A stretch of 64,000 bases of DNA from Lepeophtheirus salmonis. Lineage: Eukaryota; Arthropoda; Copepoda; Siphonostomatoida; Caligidae. Shown piece after piece: positions 34,768 through 47,724 of the stretch. The notes under the pieces are model-generated. The model had not been told where the DNA came from. It saw nothing but the letters and a program-made list of their open reading frames with translations, and did no database searches. The position numbers and the translations under genes are program-made. The stretch is taken from contig NC_052135.2 of the NCBI RefSeq assembly GCF_016086655.4, forward strand, positions 68,297,702 through 68,361,701, read 5' to 3'. How positions within the stretch are numbered: the first letter of the stretch is position 1; every line of letters starts with the position of its first letter.

Positions 34768-34989
34768 TTATGTAGATACGTCATAGAGAACAAATGTTTT
34801 TTTATTACTGGCTATGGTTTTAATACTATCTGGAGGAGCAGAAGGGTCAATCACGTAACCTGTTGCGGTGATTAACATTATTTTTAATGAGAAATTCCTG
34901 TTGATAAACTCATATGAATTTTGTATCCTACGTGAAGTTGGTATAAGTCTTATACCAACTTCACGTAGTATTTCAGACAACTCTTCCAT
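34768..34989 (-). CDS. Small unrecognised open frame (73 codons)
   Basis: On the minus strand, from ATG (MEELSEILREVGIRLIPTSR) to a TGA at 34,768, with an in-frame TAA just upstream of the ATG, so it is complete in itself. The composition looks protein-like (KIMLITATGYVIDPSAPPDS), but I recognise no family. It lies 233 bp upstream of the SRP14 start on the same strand. Codons 8-21 are made by a perfect 41-bp palindrome. It may be a small gene, a relic, or chance. Confidence 0.25.
   Translation of the reverse strand: MEELSEILREVGIRLIPTSRRIQNSYEFINRNFSLKIMLITATGYVIDPSAPPDSIKTIASNKKTFVLYDVST
34928..34968. repeat. Perfect 41-bp palindrome
   Basis: The 20-base arm CTACGTGAAGTTGGTATAAG at 34,928-34,947 is repeated exactly inverted at 34,949-34,968 around a single T. 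There are no mismatches. The DNA or an RNA copy could form a tight hairpin with a one-base loop. Confidence 0.95.
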
Positions 34990-37226
34990 TTGGGGTAATA
35001 TTTAAAATTCCTTAAAATTGTTCTTGAGCAAAAAATGAGGAATTGACTTAATGTATACAATTCAAAATCAAAGTAGATCTATTTTAATGGGTTTTACTAA
35101 ATTATTGAATTAATTGTCTAAACTGATGATTGTGTCCTTAAAAAATAAAGTATCAACTTCTTTTGTGTTTGCACAAGATCATTAATATGTAGTAAGTTTG
35201 TTTCAAATAATTAATGATTATGAAACTTTATTCCCCGATTGATCATTTAATATTAATGTGATTCATAAAGTCGGTAGAGTCAAGGGTATTTGCACACCGA
35301 TATTACAAACTTTTGAAAAGTCACAAAAAATTAGAATTAAATACATTATTTAATGTATTAATTAATTAATAATTTGAATTTCCCTCCTTAGAAAAAATAA
35401 AAGGTTGCCGTAGAATATCAAAAATTAAGAAACCGAATATATTGATAAACGGTGTCTCCATCTTGATAAACATAATTTTCAATTAAATATATGACGTCAA
35501 AATATGATTATGTGTGATCATTTTTTTAAAGTGAAATAATTCAGGGCTTTTCCAACATATATATTTGTGATTTTGGTATCGACGACATTCTACAATTAAT
35601 ATACATCTCAAAAACCTATTTACAGCCTTGGTTAATTTATTTATGATTTTTTGGAACAAATCTACTATTTATTGCAATACATTTTAAAATATTTAAAACT
35701 AAGAATATAATTTGAATTTAATATAATGATATATTTGATAATTTTGCTGGATCCTTCTCATATTCATCTCTATGAAAGGGATATGACAATGTATCTTAAC
35801 AATTGTGTAATATAATAAAGTATCAACTTATTTTGAAATTGATTTACCAACCAAGACTTCATTGATTCAATGAATTACTTATTTTTGAGATAATCAATGA
35901 TGAAAGGATAGATAAATTGAATAGCAGCGTTAATAATAATTATTAATTCAAATTGTTCAAGATAAACTTCAATATTGCGTCTCTTTATACTCGACAAAAT
36001 TATTTTACCTTAGCAGTTACATAATAATTAATATTATATGAACTTGTTATTGTCTATTGAGTGAGTTCTTACAACTTACAAGTCTCGAATATTCTTTTTT
36101 ATCAAGGAATATATTATATAAAATAGATTTAAATAGGATACATTAATTCAGCTTTTAAGTTTTATTGATAAATATCAATGCCACTAGAATAAACTACATA
36201 AATCATAATAAATACACTCAATAACATATTATCTTGTTTAAGTCAAGATATATAGAGACATTTTGGTTTTACTATACATTGATACACTAAACAGAACGTT
36301 TTCATGGGACATCAGCATCGTTGATGTGGGCCATTTCAGGGGCCTAAACAACCAAGTTTTATAACAATAGAACTTCTTTTGATTATTATTAAGGAAAATA
36401 ATTAACTATTGGATGTGTAAATTAAACCAAAAAAGTTATAGGACTTAAACCTTAATGCTTATTACAATGGAAAGAATAACATACTTTTTTTCCTATTATC
36501 CTAACTATTTCGTCCCTATTCGATTATCAAAAAAAAAAAAAAAAAAAAAGAAGTCTAGATATATCATGAGGATTTTTTTTTTTCATTACATATTTTACTT
36601 TAATTAGGTATATTAAGAAATATCACTGTTAATCATTGACATTAGGATGTATCTAATGCAGGTGTTCATTCTTAAAGTGATTTGATAAAGTTTCATCTAG
36701 ATTTTATTAAGTAAAATATCGACCAGGATGGCCTCTCCTTCAATTATGATGCAATATATGACGTCAGAAAATGTGAAAAAATATCAAACACCTACTAAGG
36801 AGAGAGGTTATTGTATGTGTATTTTCTGCGCAAAAAAATCCCATAGGATATAAATTATATTATTTATAATTAATTGATAAAATGCATCTCTCTCCATTTC
36901 TAACTATATGGCTTATGGGCGGCTAATAACTGCAATAATAAGTGAATTGAAGAAAGTAGATGTCGCTGTTGGTTGTGTGAAGTCATTTTTTGAAGGAACT
37001 AGCTAGCTAAAGAAAAAATTGACGATTTTCTATTGACTATTTCATAATATTAATAAATATTTAATATTTTAAATTAGATACAAATTTGTGAAAGAATGGA
37101 AGGGCTAGTGCTGCAATTGGCGAACATAATTAATTATTAGATATTTTTGAGACTATAAATGACAGAGTAATTGTGAATTGAGTGTCCTATTGATCGAGAT
37201 ACACTACTATTGACTGCTAAGTAGGT

Positions 37227-40200
37227 ATGTCCGACCCAGAGACGGATGATGTCCTTGTGCCTCCGAGTGAGGAGCGTCCTGGACCTGAAGGTGCTGAAAC
37301 AGACTCTCCCTCTGCGGGGGGAAAGAGCTTGTCTCATTTAGAAGAAGAAGGGAGCCCTGGTGTTTCGGGCTCCTCCTCCGCATCTCCCACTTCTTCATCA
37401 CTCTCCAGATTTACAAGTAATCAGATCCTTCCTTGGGGCGCCCCTAAGGAACGCCCTCGAAGTAATCTATCCGTGGAAACAGATTTGAAGCCAGGAGAAT
37501 TTGTAATGCGTACACTTTTTGCTGATTTCATTATTCAAGCAGAGAGGAAAATATCGTGTGTTTTATCGGAAGCCCCTGACAGACCCATTAGCAAATCCCT
37601 TCAGAGAGGAGAAGACCCTCAATTTGATCAATTACTATCAGCTTTTGGAAGTGTGGCTGAAAATACTCTTCCGTCTCTCTTAAAAACACTTTTTGCCTGG
37701 TACGAGAAGCAAGGTGTTGAGTGGCTTTCTCATAATGATCCCAAAGGAGGCTCTTCTTTTTCTTCTAAAGGAAAGGCGGATTTTATATCTGGTGAACAAG
37801 AGTTCATTGCGGAAAAAAGAGACTTGGCCATTGAGTTTATATTTTGTCTTCTACTTATTGAAGTTCTCAAAACCCTACCCGTTCATCCTGGACATGAAGA
37901 CTTGGTTCAATATATCGAGAATATTGCTTTCAAGCATTTTAAATATCGTGATGGGCAATATTTGGGTCCCAATGCTCCTAACATTGAAATTATTGCTGAA
38001 CTATATGCAGAAGTTCTTGGGACTTTGGCTCAATCTCGATTTATCTCTACAAAAACGAGATTTTTTTTGGAATTGAAAGAATTGGGATCCAGAGAACCTT
38101 CAACACATACTACACAGTCCATAATTACTCTCCTCATGGGCATGAAGTTCTTTCGAGTAAAAATGGCACCCTTTGAAGATTTTGAGCTGTCCTTTCAATT
38201 TCTTTTGGAATGTGCTCAATATTTCTTAGAAGTTAAGGAGAAAAATATTAAACATGCACTTGCTGGACTATTTGTAGAAATTCTCATCCCTGTTGCTGGA
38301 GCAGTAAAGAATGAGGTCAATGTGCCATGTCTTAAAAGTTTTGTCGAAACTTTATTCTCTTCGACATTAGACATGTGTACTAAATCCAAGCATCGACTGT
38401 CAATTTTTCCTCTTGTTACATGTCTTCTCTGTGTCTCGCATAGAGTATTTTTCCTACAGAATTGGCACTGCTTTTTGACCATGTGTCTCCAACAATTAAA
38501 AAACAAAGATACTAAAATGGCAAGAGTAGCTTTGGAGTCTCTCTATCGTCTTCTATGGGTCTATATGATTCGCATTAAATGTGAGAGTAACAATGTAACT
38601 CAATCAAGACTTCAAAGTATCGTTCATTCATTGTTTCCGAAAGGAACCAAATCAATTGTCCCTAGAGATACACCGTTAAACATATTTGTCAAAATAATTC
38701 AATTTATAGCACAAGAAAAAATGGAATTTGCGATGAAGGACATTGTTTTTGATCTTTTATCTGTTGGAAGGCCAATAAAAATGATCAATGCACCTGAAAG
38801 ACTAAATATTGGCCTTAGAGCATTTTTAGTCGTTGCTGACTCTCTCCAACAAAAGGAAGGAGATCCTCCTCTTCCTCGCACTGTTGGTGTTATGCCTTCT
38901 GGAAGTACCTTGAGAGTTAAAAAAACCTTTTTGAATAAAATGCTCTCTGAAGATGCTGCAAAAAGTATTGGAATGTCTAGTTACTACTCTTATGTTAGGA
39001 AGGTCTTTGATGATATTCTACGAGCACTTGATACTCAATTCGGCAAGCCATTTTTATTGACAAATACACAAGCCTCTGGTAATAAAGAGCCTGAGGATGC
39101 TAAACCGAAACTTGATTTATTTAGAACTGTGATTGCTGCTATTCCTCGTCTAATTCCTGATGGAATGAGTCATTCAGACTTAGTAGACACTTTATCTCGT
39201 TTAACTGTCCATAGTGATGAAGAACTCCGGCGATTAGCCTGGCAATCTTTGTTGAATCTTATTGTTGATTTCCCAGATTGGAGAGAAGAGGTTTTGTATG
39301 GATTCATGCAGTTTGTAACAAAAGAAGTATTAGACTCTCAAACACAATTACTAGATAATGCAGTTAGAATGGTTCTTCAATTGTTGACTGCTTGGAAAAC
39401 TGCTGCAGAGAAAGCATTAACTACTCAAATGAAAGAAAACGTGGATTCAACTATTTCTCGTCACGATCATCCTGATTTATCAACCACCCTTCATATGGCT
39501 GAAGGATTTGCTCTGGTTATGCTGTGTCAATGCCGACTTTCTCTCAGACGGCCTTCTTATTTAATTTTGAAGGAAGTTAAACTGTTATTCAAAGTTACTA
39601 ATCTGTCAATAGAGGAAATGTTTGTATTGGATGCTCTTGATAAATTCTCATCTTCAGTAATCGAGGATAAAAAAGTCTGGCCCTTGATTCCGTTTCAGGA
39701 TAGATCAACTTACTCTGCATTAACTTCTGTTGATTTTCAATGGCTTACCGAAAGATCTAGTGCACAATGGACTGGTGGATTCGGTGATGATGGTGCAGCC
39801 GCCAAAAGTGGTTCTACACAACACTTATTCACTGCTGATCCTTGGTCAGCTTGTTTAATGGGGTTTCTGAACCCTGATCGACTTCCATCGACTTGCCAAA
39901 CTGCAATTTTTCATTCTTGGCCTATTGCTCACTCCCGATTGTCACAACATTTTAATGTTGTGGATCCAGCGTAAGTTAATTAAGTACTTATATTATAAAA
40001 GTTAATTATTTACTTTGATATATTAGACCTGTAGCTGACAATCGTGCCTCACTCTTAAGACCTGGTACTGCGCCTAGAAAAACAGTAAATGAAAAAGATA
40101 TATCGATGCATCTTTGGAAAAACTACATATCGTTTGCTTGTCGGGTCGTCCCTCCTATCCCTTCTCCTGTATTGCGATGCGTTTCTCCAGATATGATGTT

Positions 40201-43200
40201 TTCATCTATTGGGTCAAGTTCCTCTCCAGAATCTCTTGGTCTTATCGATAGAAATAATGATAATAAATCACCTTCAGTTGTATCTCCGTCAGTAATGTAT
40301 AAACTTCTTGTTCCTCTGCTCCGTTGTGATGTTTCTGATATGCGAGATTGTATTGTACAAGCTTTAGGAAGGATCAATCACAATGCTTTAGGCGATCTTA
40401 TGTCTGAGCTTTGGTCATATGTTAAGGAAGCCATTGATAGAAAGCGAGAAAATATGGGGCGTAAGCGACGGCGTGAAGCGTTAAGACTTCAATTAGTGCG
40501 TGTCATGGAATTAATTGCTTCTCATGGGACATTTAGTAGGGCTACTAGTGGTGTAACAGATCCAAATACCGGAGCACTCGCTCAGACGTTTACAGAATAT
40601 ATTGAAGGTGCTCGACAAATTTTAGAATCAGAAAATGATAAATTTGTACCATGTGTTAGAGAAGGGAAACTAAGTTTTGGATCATTTATTCGTAAACTTA
40701 TCAATAGTTTTTCACGTAAGTATTCTACTCTCATTTATATATAATGATATGGGTAATTAATTTTATCTCTCTCTATTTATACTTTTTTTAGTTGAACGAA
40801 GAAAAAATCTCATCAAGCGAGATTTACGAAAAAGTCTTTTTCATCTCTTTGCTAGTTGGAGTGGAGTTCTTGGACAACCTTTTGATACCAATAGGTCTTT
40901 TACAGGATCTATCTCTATTGACGAAAAAACCAATACTTCAACGGAATTTGAATTTTCAGCCCTTCAATCAATGATATCAGTTCTATGCTGTGGTCCCTGC
41001 TTTGATGAAAGTCTTTTTATTGAAGATGGAAGTATTTATACATTTTTAGATTTATTACTTCAATCCAATGAGAGCAAGATTTATAAACTGGCTCAGGAAA
41101 CCATTGTTTTGCTATTGGAATTTAATCCAAATATATCAACCTTATTGGAGTGGTTTGTGGAAAGATGTTTCACTGGGGAACAGAGAGTCGCTGATAGTTG
41201 TTTTCTTGCTTTGGCTACAATATTTGCTACGAGGTAATTTTTGCAAATGTTTCAGTGGAAGGTTTTTTATACATACATATAATAATTTTATTTATTTATA
41301 GGGAGTACCCTTGCGATCATTATACAGCCATAATTAATGTTACTCTGATGAACACAGGATCTGCGCGAACAATCATTTATGAAACTGCATTACAACTTCT
41401 TCAAATATTAGATCATAGGTTTTTTGGATCTGTATATTCATTTCAAACTGGTGATGAAGATGAAAGTCCTGAATCAAATGAACAAAGAAATACTTTAGAT
41501 GTACTTCTTGCAACGACCTACTCTCGTTCTCAATTATGTCTATCAAGGCAATTATCACAACTTCATCCTGAACTCACCATGCCCATGTTTTCAGGTATTT
41601 TTTATTTTTATTATAAATACACTTTTACAAAAATATATAATCGAATGTTAAATTTTGATTAAATAATTCCTTATTAAACTTTTAAAGATATAATCATAGT
41701 ACCTATTTGAAAGAAGTTAACATTTCTTTTGAATACTTGGTTTTGTTTTGAAAAATATATACACTTATCTGCATATTTTTCTCATCAATAATATTAGTTT
41801 GGTAATGTATTTTTTTCGATATGCAGAGGTTTTGACTTTTTTTATTTATTTCTTAACTATAATAGAACTTTGAAATTCAGTTTTATCCTTTTGTGAGGCA
41901 ATGTTTTAAAGTCCTGAAATAAAATAAACGGGAGGATTTTTTCCCCTTCAATACTTTATGTACCTACTTTGTACAAATATATATGTATATATATTTATGC
42001 ACATAAATGGACAAGATAGGGTATAAATATATTATTCAATATGGACACTTTTTTATGTTATCTTTTTAACATTTTATTGCCTCCATTGATCTTTGTAGGA
42101 TTTAAAAAAATAAGTTTTCAATTAGAATGGAAAATGCAAATAGGATTTTCAAAAGCAGTGCTATATAATATTGTACCATTACTTTAAACGGATGACGGTG
42201 ATATGCACCTCTTAGTGATGCAGGAGTTGGCTTTTTTGAGCCTGCAGGTACCGCATCATTTGAATTCTGTAACCCAAGCTGGGTTACATTACATTACCCG
42301 CAACATTTTATCTAATTTGTTTCCCATATAAAATTTCGTAAAGCCTCATAATATTTACATTAATTCAATGTATTTAATTTACAAATTTTTCATTAATATT
42401 TTCTCTCATAATGAAAGTTCATTCTAAATTATTTTTTTAGGGTCATGTAACAATTTAAATATAAATAGAGAAGGGAAAATGAGCGCATTTGACGTGTATA
42501 AATTAAGTTCTCTTAGCTTATGCAATTTGCTTGTACAAGGAGTTGATTTTTAAACTCCATATTGATATAACCATCTATAACCCCACAATTTACATAAAAA
42601 CTTATCACAGAAACGGCAGAACCCACCGCCCTCAACCATAAGTCCAGTGTTAGCTTCCAAAAAAAATTCCCTCATCTAATTTAGGGTTGTTTTTTCTATG
42701 TGGGAAATTCAATGTGTGACTTGAAAGCCCTGAAATGGGGAAAATTGTTGAGTAATAAATGATGAAAGAGCTGATTTTTGTAGAAATTTGTGGGTTAAAA
42801 ATATACAACTCGACCCTTGGGCAAACTTTAAGTAATATTTTACATATTCCTCCAAAATTATCTTAGTTAATGATTTTTAGAATATGACCAAATGCATTTT
42901 CTGTTCAATGTAAGTCCTATATTTTCTCAGAATGGCCTTGAAGTGCCTAATGGTATTGTTTATGTATTTTACATATAATTTATGTATATTTTATTCTGCT
43001 TAATATGTTCTTATCTTTTTTATCTATATAGAAATATGCCATCGATTACAAACAACCAGATCAGCTGTCACCAAAAACATGTTATGTTACTTACTCCCTT
43101 GGCTTTACAACATGGAGTTAGTTGACTGTAATTTTAACCCATCAGATGTTGATTGCCCAGATGGACACACTCAAGATGGTTGGGGATCTACAGAAGCCAC

Positions 43201-43240
43201 TGAAATGATTACCAACAATTTGTTTTATATTACTGTTAAG
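37227..43240 (+). CDS. fry: Furry (FRY/FRYL), exons 1-5 of the N-terminal half
   Basis: Furry is a very large HEAT/ARM-like scaffold that binds NDR/Tricornered kinases and MOB proteins and shapes cell extensions, dendrites and the microtubule array. Exons here: 37,227-39,970; 40,027-40,715; 40,792-41,233; 41,302-41,594; 43,032-43,240. All are GT-AG and phases join. The start MSDPETDDVLVPPSEERPGP heads an acidic, Ser-rich tail of about 85 residues. The conserved domain then begins: KPGEFVMRTLFADFIIQAER, SKSLQRGEDPQFDQLLSAFG, MGMKFFRVKM, KHALAGLFVEILIPVAGAVK, NEVNVPCLK, RVALESLYRLLWVYMIRIKC, FPKGTKSIVPRDTPLNIFVK, AAIPRLIPDGMS, DFPDWREEVL; later exons give QLVRVMELIA, SVLCCGP, ETALQLLQILD and HPELTMPMFS, then CYLLPWLYNMELVDC and GWGSTEATEMITNNLFYIT. 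No frameshift was seen. A sixth exon lies 16.2 kb downstream. The product encoded in the window is about 1,500 residues; complete furry proteins have about 3,000. Confidence 0.96.
41595..43031. other. Furry intron 4 (1.44 kb)
   Basis: Begins GTATTT after TTTTCAG and ends TCTATATAG before AAATATGCC. It contains a repeat at about 42,460-42,545 (AAAATGAGCGCATTTGACGTG then CAATTTGCTTGTACA) that is alike to 62,545-62,630. No gene was seen inside. Confidence 0.75.
42460..42545 (+). repeat. Dispersed repeat G, copy 1
   Basis: AAATGAGCGCATTTGACGTG, then AATTAAGTTCTCTTAGCTTA, then CAATTTGCTTGTACA. The same order recurs at 62,545-62,630. Confidence 0.5.
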
Positions 43241-43719
43241 GTAATTTTTTTTAAATATTTATTGTAAGGATAATAAGGGAATTAATTGAATTCTTTTTCC
43301 AATCACTCAACCAATTCATTGCTTTCTTTTTTATATTCGTTATAATGAAAAAATAATTTTCTTTTTTTTTTCTATGCTTTTAAGATCATATTAGATTATA
43401 TCTCCATGGAGATGTTTCTAATATTAGAAAAATAGTTAATTAATTAAAATTAATTGAGTTTTGAATTATGTCAATTATTTTGATTTTTTTCGAACTTCTC
43501 AATTAAAATTAATTGAGAAGGGGGGCGAGATTTGTTAGATTTCACTTGCAGTCATGTTCGTAAATTTTTACGGGGTGTCCTAAGACAATTTTCAAACGCA
43601 TTTTTGATAAGTTAAGTAAGTTTAATTAAAAGGTTCCAGCCACTTAGGTTATAAGCTTTCATGAAAATATGAAACATTAACAAAAAAAAAAAAAGAAAAG
43701 AAAAGAAGAGCTTTCATCG

Positions 43720-44225
43720 GTGTTCTAGTCCGTGCTGGAAGACAAAGATTTTTTCTCCCATCCAGCCATTAAAATCAACAGAGAGGCAAGTTGCTTTGTC
43801 TCTGAGATAGTCCTAATGATATTACCAAAGGAAACCAACTCGTCATTTTTGTTGTAGACTGAGTCCACCGTGAAAGCCTTTTAATCGAAAAAAAAATCGT
43901 ACGTTTTCTATCAGGGTCAACGTTTATAACGGAGTTTTTGTTGTTATTGTGAAAGGATGGACCTCTCAATTCTCCTGAGTGACTTTCCAACAGCATTTTT
44001 CAAGGACTCGCCTACTGTGGACAATCTACTTTCTTTTTGTCGATGAACTTCAATGCGGGGTTATTATCAAAGGCTGGTGTAAAGTCACTCAAGAGGATTT
44101 TGGTTAGTCTATCATTCTTAGGCTTGTCCGTCAGGTTGTCCTCAACGTCCAAATTATTTATGACTCCTCCCACATTAGCCTTACTGACCTTTAGGGGCCT
44201 TCATGTTGACGGGCGTGGTCTAAAA
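43720..44225 (-). pseudogene. Unrecognised coding relic inside the furry intron
   Basis: Minus strand, richer in G and C than its surroundings. One frame reads VGGVINNLDVEDNLTDKPKN then DRLTKILLSDFTPAFDNNPA to a stop. A second frame continues VGESLKNAVGKSLRRIERS. A third gives FTVDSVYNKNDELVSFGNII followed by RTISETKQLASLLIL. The succession of protein-like pieces in changing frames is typical of a decayed coding sequence, probably from a transposon (the last piece recalls P-element/THAP9-type transposases only vaguely). I cannot name it. Confidence 0.35.
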
Positions 44226-45527
44226 CGTCAATGTAAGCTCTTTTTTCTTCACAATTGATTATCTTTCTCTTTTTTATGTTCTATATATCCAATTAATGCT
44301 GTAAACCTTAGTTTTCAGTTAATTTACTTTAAAATTTTTACTTAAACAGACAAAATTCAACAAACAATGTGATTGTAAATGGTCTAAAGACTTCTTTCCT
44401 TCCTGATGCATTACTTGGTTTGTCAGATAGTCACGTTTATTTTATGTCATTATTAAAATACTCATAACTCACGTGAGTAAAACGTAACTAAAATATGAGT
44501 AGTGTTTTAGCATATTAATTGAAACTATTCTTGGATTCCACGATCTTAATTATTCGTATGACTTAATCCCCTCCCTTACTTTTCTATTCAATATGGCTAA
44601 TCTCTATTTCACACGCTTCTCCATATAAAATATCCTCCAATTAAATAAAGAAGTGTATAATTATGAGGTCAGATTACATATACTTATCCGAGGTAAATGA
44701 AGTGAATACATTTTCAAATAGTTATTTGTGTACTATTCTTCTTCTGTGTAATCCGTTAACTAAAAAAACAATCTTAAACAAAATTTATATTTTTTCTACT
44801 TCATGACGCCCCAATATTTCATTGACATATTTCGGTCAATTATAGATGGATAGAAAATTTGTCTTGAATTGTACCGGGAATTTTTGCAACATTTATATGC
44901 AATTTGCGACACCTCCGAAGTAGTGTCAGTAGAATGTACTAAAAGAAATATAATTTGTTCAAGAATACAAAATAAAATTTTGTATTCTATGTTCCCATGC
45001 CCTTTTTTACTCTACGTAGAGCTACTTATGAGTTATGACACGAGTAGTGACTTATGTGGTTTATTATTTTGTTGCTTCTATCTCTGTGATAGTTATCTGA
45101 TTGTTTGTAGAAAATCCTTTCTTTTCTTTTTCTTCAAAGTAACTTCTAACTTATAATACATTTCAGAAACACTACCTATTAGTGTTCAGACACGGTTAAA
45201 TACCGATTTCCCCCCCTGTTCGGTCTTAAGTGATTTTTTCTAGGCCGAATTTTCGGTCCAGACTGCAATCCACCGCCTTCAATATAGATGGATTTTTTTT
45301 TGTCTCAATCTAGGGGCCGATTGGCTCCCCTATTCGTATTTATGAGTAATACGATTATAATTTATGCAACAAATTTGAATTTATACGACGTTATTGTGTC
45401 GATGTTCACAATTTTGAAACACACATGACGTCATCAACAATTCATCTATAGAATCGGAATATACCGATTTTTTTGGGACCGATCTAGACCGAACTTCTTT
45501 AAAGGACCGAATTAGCTGGGTCAATTA

Positions 45528-47583
45528 ATAACACCATGCAACAATATTTTTGTGCGCTGGGTGAAACCCTCATATATTATTGTTATTAAAGCCGTAGAAC
45601 ACGAAAATGACCATTAAAACTTTCATTCTCTACAGATTTGGCATTTAAAGCCTTTTTAAAAATAATCAATTTTTTAGGGTATAACTACGATTCAGTGCCA
45701 TATTTTGGCACATGAAAGACCTATATTGATGAAAATCAAAGTAAATAACAAATTGATACAAACATTCAGCATTTGAAAAATGTATAATTTATTAATTTAT
45801 TTTAATTTCAATTTATAAAATATGTATATAACCACCAAAAAATCGACCTTACTTAGAAGTGAATATCTTTTTTTTGAGTGCGTCATATCCTAGCTGAAGT
45901 TTTAGAATAGACCTTATACTGTAACTTTTAAAAAATGGTATTGAAAAAAAGGTAGATTTTGATTGATATTTGGTCTATTTTGTTTTAATATTTATTGAAG
46001 AATTTTTTTGCGTGACAATATATTACAATATTATTCCGGGCGGGAAAACTGAATCGGTAATGTATATATATACATGGCGATAACATAAAAGAAAGCTGGG
46101 ACTTTTTCTCAATATTGTGACAGTATAATAAACGTATCCGTTGATATGAGTATTATAATTTATATTAATTCAAAAAAGGGATAAAGTCATTCGGAGCCGT
46201 TATTTTTATAAGGGTAACTAAACCTTATAAAAATCGGTTATTTGGTAACACTGATCATAAAAGATACTGAGACGTCATGACGTGAAAATTATTTTGAAAG
46301 ATGAGTGTATAAGTATTCACGTTGCGAGAATAACGAAAAAATGAAAGGAATAACGTGGTTAGGAACAAGCCTAGATCACTAGATTATCAAATTTCTTGCA
46401 ATGAAATTGTATCATAATCAAATCCTTAGTGATCAAATTTCTTGCTATGAATTGATTATTAATCAAATTACCCAAAACCTTTTTACCTTACAATATATAT
46501 ATGAACGTAAAATGACCACACTATTGAAAATTGTTATTTTGTTATCAGCTACCAATTCTCTCTTCTCCCTTGATACGTCATGGCTATTTCATAGTTTATT
46601 CTTTTTCATTAATATACAAAGTATTAAGTTATTATATACTTATGCTCAGTTTCCAAAAACAACAACAATTGGAATACAATTTCTTGTTGATCCCTTGTCC
46701 TTTACAGGATATATAATGGCCATTTTATTATATATATGATGAAATTTTAGCTATTATATAGTAATACAAATTAATAGCTACGCTTTTAATAGATTATTAT
46801 AGTATTGCTTAGTAATATTTTATTTTACAAAAGATATTTTAAAAATGGTGAATAAATAATATTTGACGGTGATCGTCTGGGAGTACATAAGGGATATATA
46901 ACAATTGGTATGATTGACTTATTTGGCTAGCTACCAGATAATTTCGGGCATTTTTTGTTTCTTTTCGAAAGAAAAGGTTGCGTGCTATAATAAAGGTAAC
47001 GACGTGATCCCAACAAGAAATCGATTGAAGAGTTTTAATTTTTTTCACGAAATATTATTGTAATCGATATTCAACGCAAATTAACCAGCTTATTTTATAT
47101 AAACTCCTTAATAAATATTTAAACAACATATGCTAAAAATCAATCAAAATTGACCTTTTTTAAATGCATTTTAAAAAAAATTCTAAAACTTCAGTTAGGA
47201 TATAAAGCACTTAAAAAAAATAAAAAAAAAGATAGTAGCTTCTATGTAAGGTCCTTCACTTTACTCGATTTTTTAGTGGTTGTATACATTTTTTATTAAT
47301 TGTAGTCAAGATAAATTTAATAAATAATTGAATTTTTCAAATGCTGAATGTTTGTATCAATTTGTTATTTAATTTGATTTTCATCTATATAGGACTTTCA
47401 TGCCAAAATATGGCACTGAATCGTAGCTATACCCTAAAAACTTGGATTAAAAGAAAGGCTTTAAAGGCCAAACCTACATTCTTTGAAAATTTTAATGGTC
47501 ATATTCGTGTTGTATGGATTAAATAACAATAATTAATGTGGAGTTCAGCCTGCGGGCGCTTCAAGACCTTAATTTTGTTGCAT
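45528..47583. mobile_element. Fold-back element F1 with arms of about 550 bp
   Basis: The left arm (45,528-about 46,090) and right arm (about 47,040-47,583) are inverted copies. Paired blocks include ATGCAACA tips, GTAGAACACGAAAATGACCA / its inverse near 47,505, GGGTATAACTACGATTCAGT with TGCCATATTTTGGCA / the inverse at about 47,400-47,445, and ATCAAAATTGACC-type segments further in. About 950 bp of unrelated sequence separates the arms, including a small hairpin at 46,197-46,237 and short A/T-rich frames without transposase motifs. Confidence 0.75.
46197..46237. repeat. Small hairpin inside F1
   Basis: CCG-TT-ATTTTTATAAGG pairs with CCTTATAAAAATCGG nine bases on. The arms are 12 perfect bases plus CCG, with two unpaired bases. 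Confidence 0.6.
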
Positions 47584-47724
47584 TGCGGTCCCAGAGCGGT
47601 TTAGTATTTTTAGACATAAACCCAACACTATTATTCATTGTAGGTAATTGATAAGAAAATTAAAACATCCTACGTAAAAATATCATTACTAATATACAAT
47701 TATATAAATTCGGCGTGCTTTCTA

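Larger units (their letters stand above)
34535..37226. promoter_or_regulatory. Intergenic region between SRP14 and furry
   Basis: It should hold the SRP14 promoter on the left and the furry 5' end on the right. TGACGTCA occurs at 34,703-34,710, 35,492-35,499 and 36,759-36,766. A small open frame with a perfect palindrome is described separately. A poly(A) run of about 20 lies near 36,530-36,549. No repeat family was recognised. Promoter function is inferred from position. Confidence 0.45.
45178..47632 (+). mobile_element. MITE-like family R1, copy b, split by a fold-back element
   Basis: The left part, 45,178-about 45,530, begins ATTAGTGTTCAGACACGG and contains GGACCGATCTAGACCGAA. The right part, about 47,584-47,632, contains GCGGTCCCAGAGCGGT and ends ACCCAACACTATTA, matching the end CCCAACACTAGTAAT of copy d. 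Between them sits a complete fold-back element, so it inserted into R1. Confidence 0.6.

Noticed and set aside
44869..45156. 95-codon Cys/Leu-rich plus-strand frame in the furry intron
   Set aside because: No homology-like pattern, no splice signals, and the composition follows the local AT bias.
46401..46739. 112-codon hydrophobic plus-strand frame within the F1 cargo
   Set aside because: Low-complexity, AT-driven composition with no motif; likely chance.
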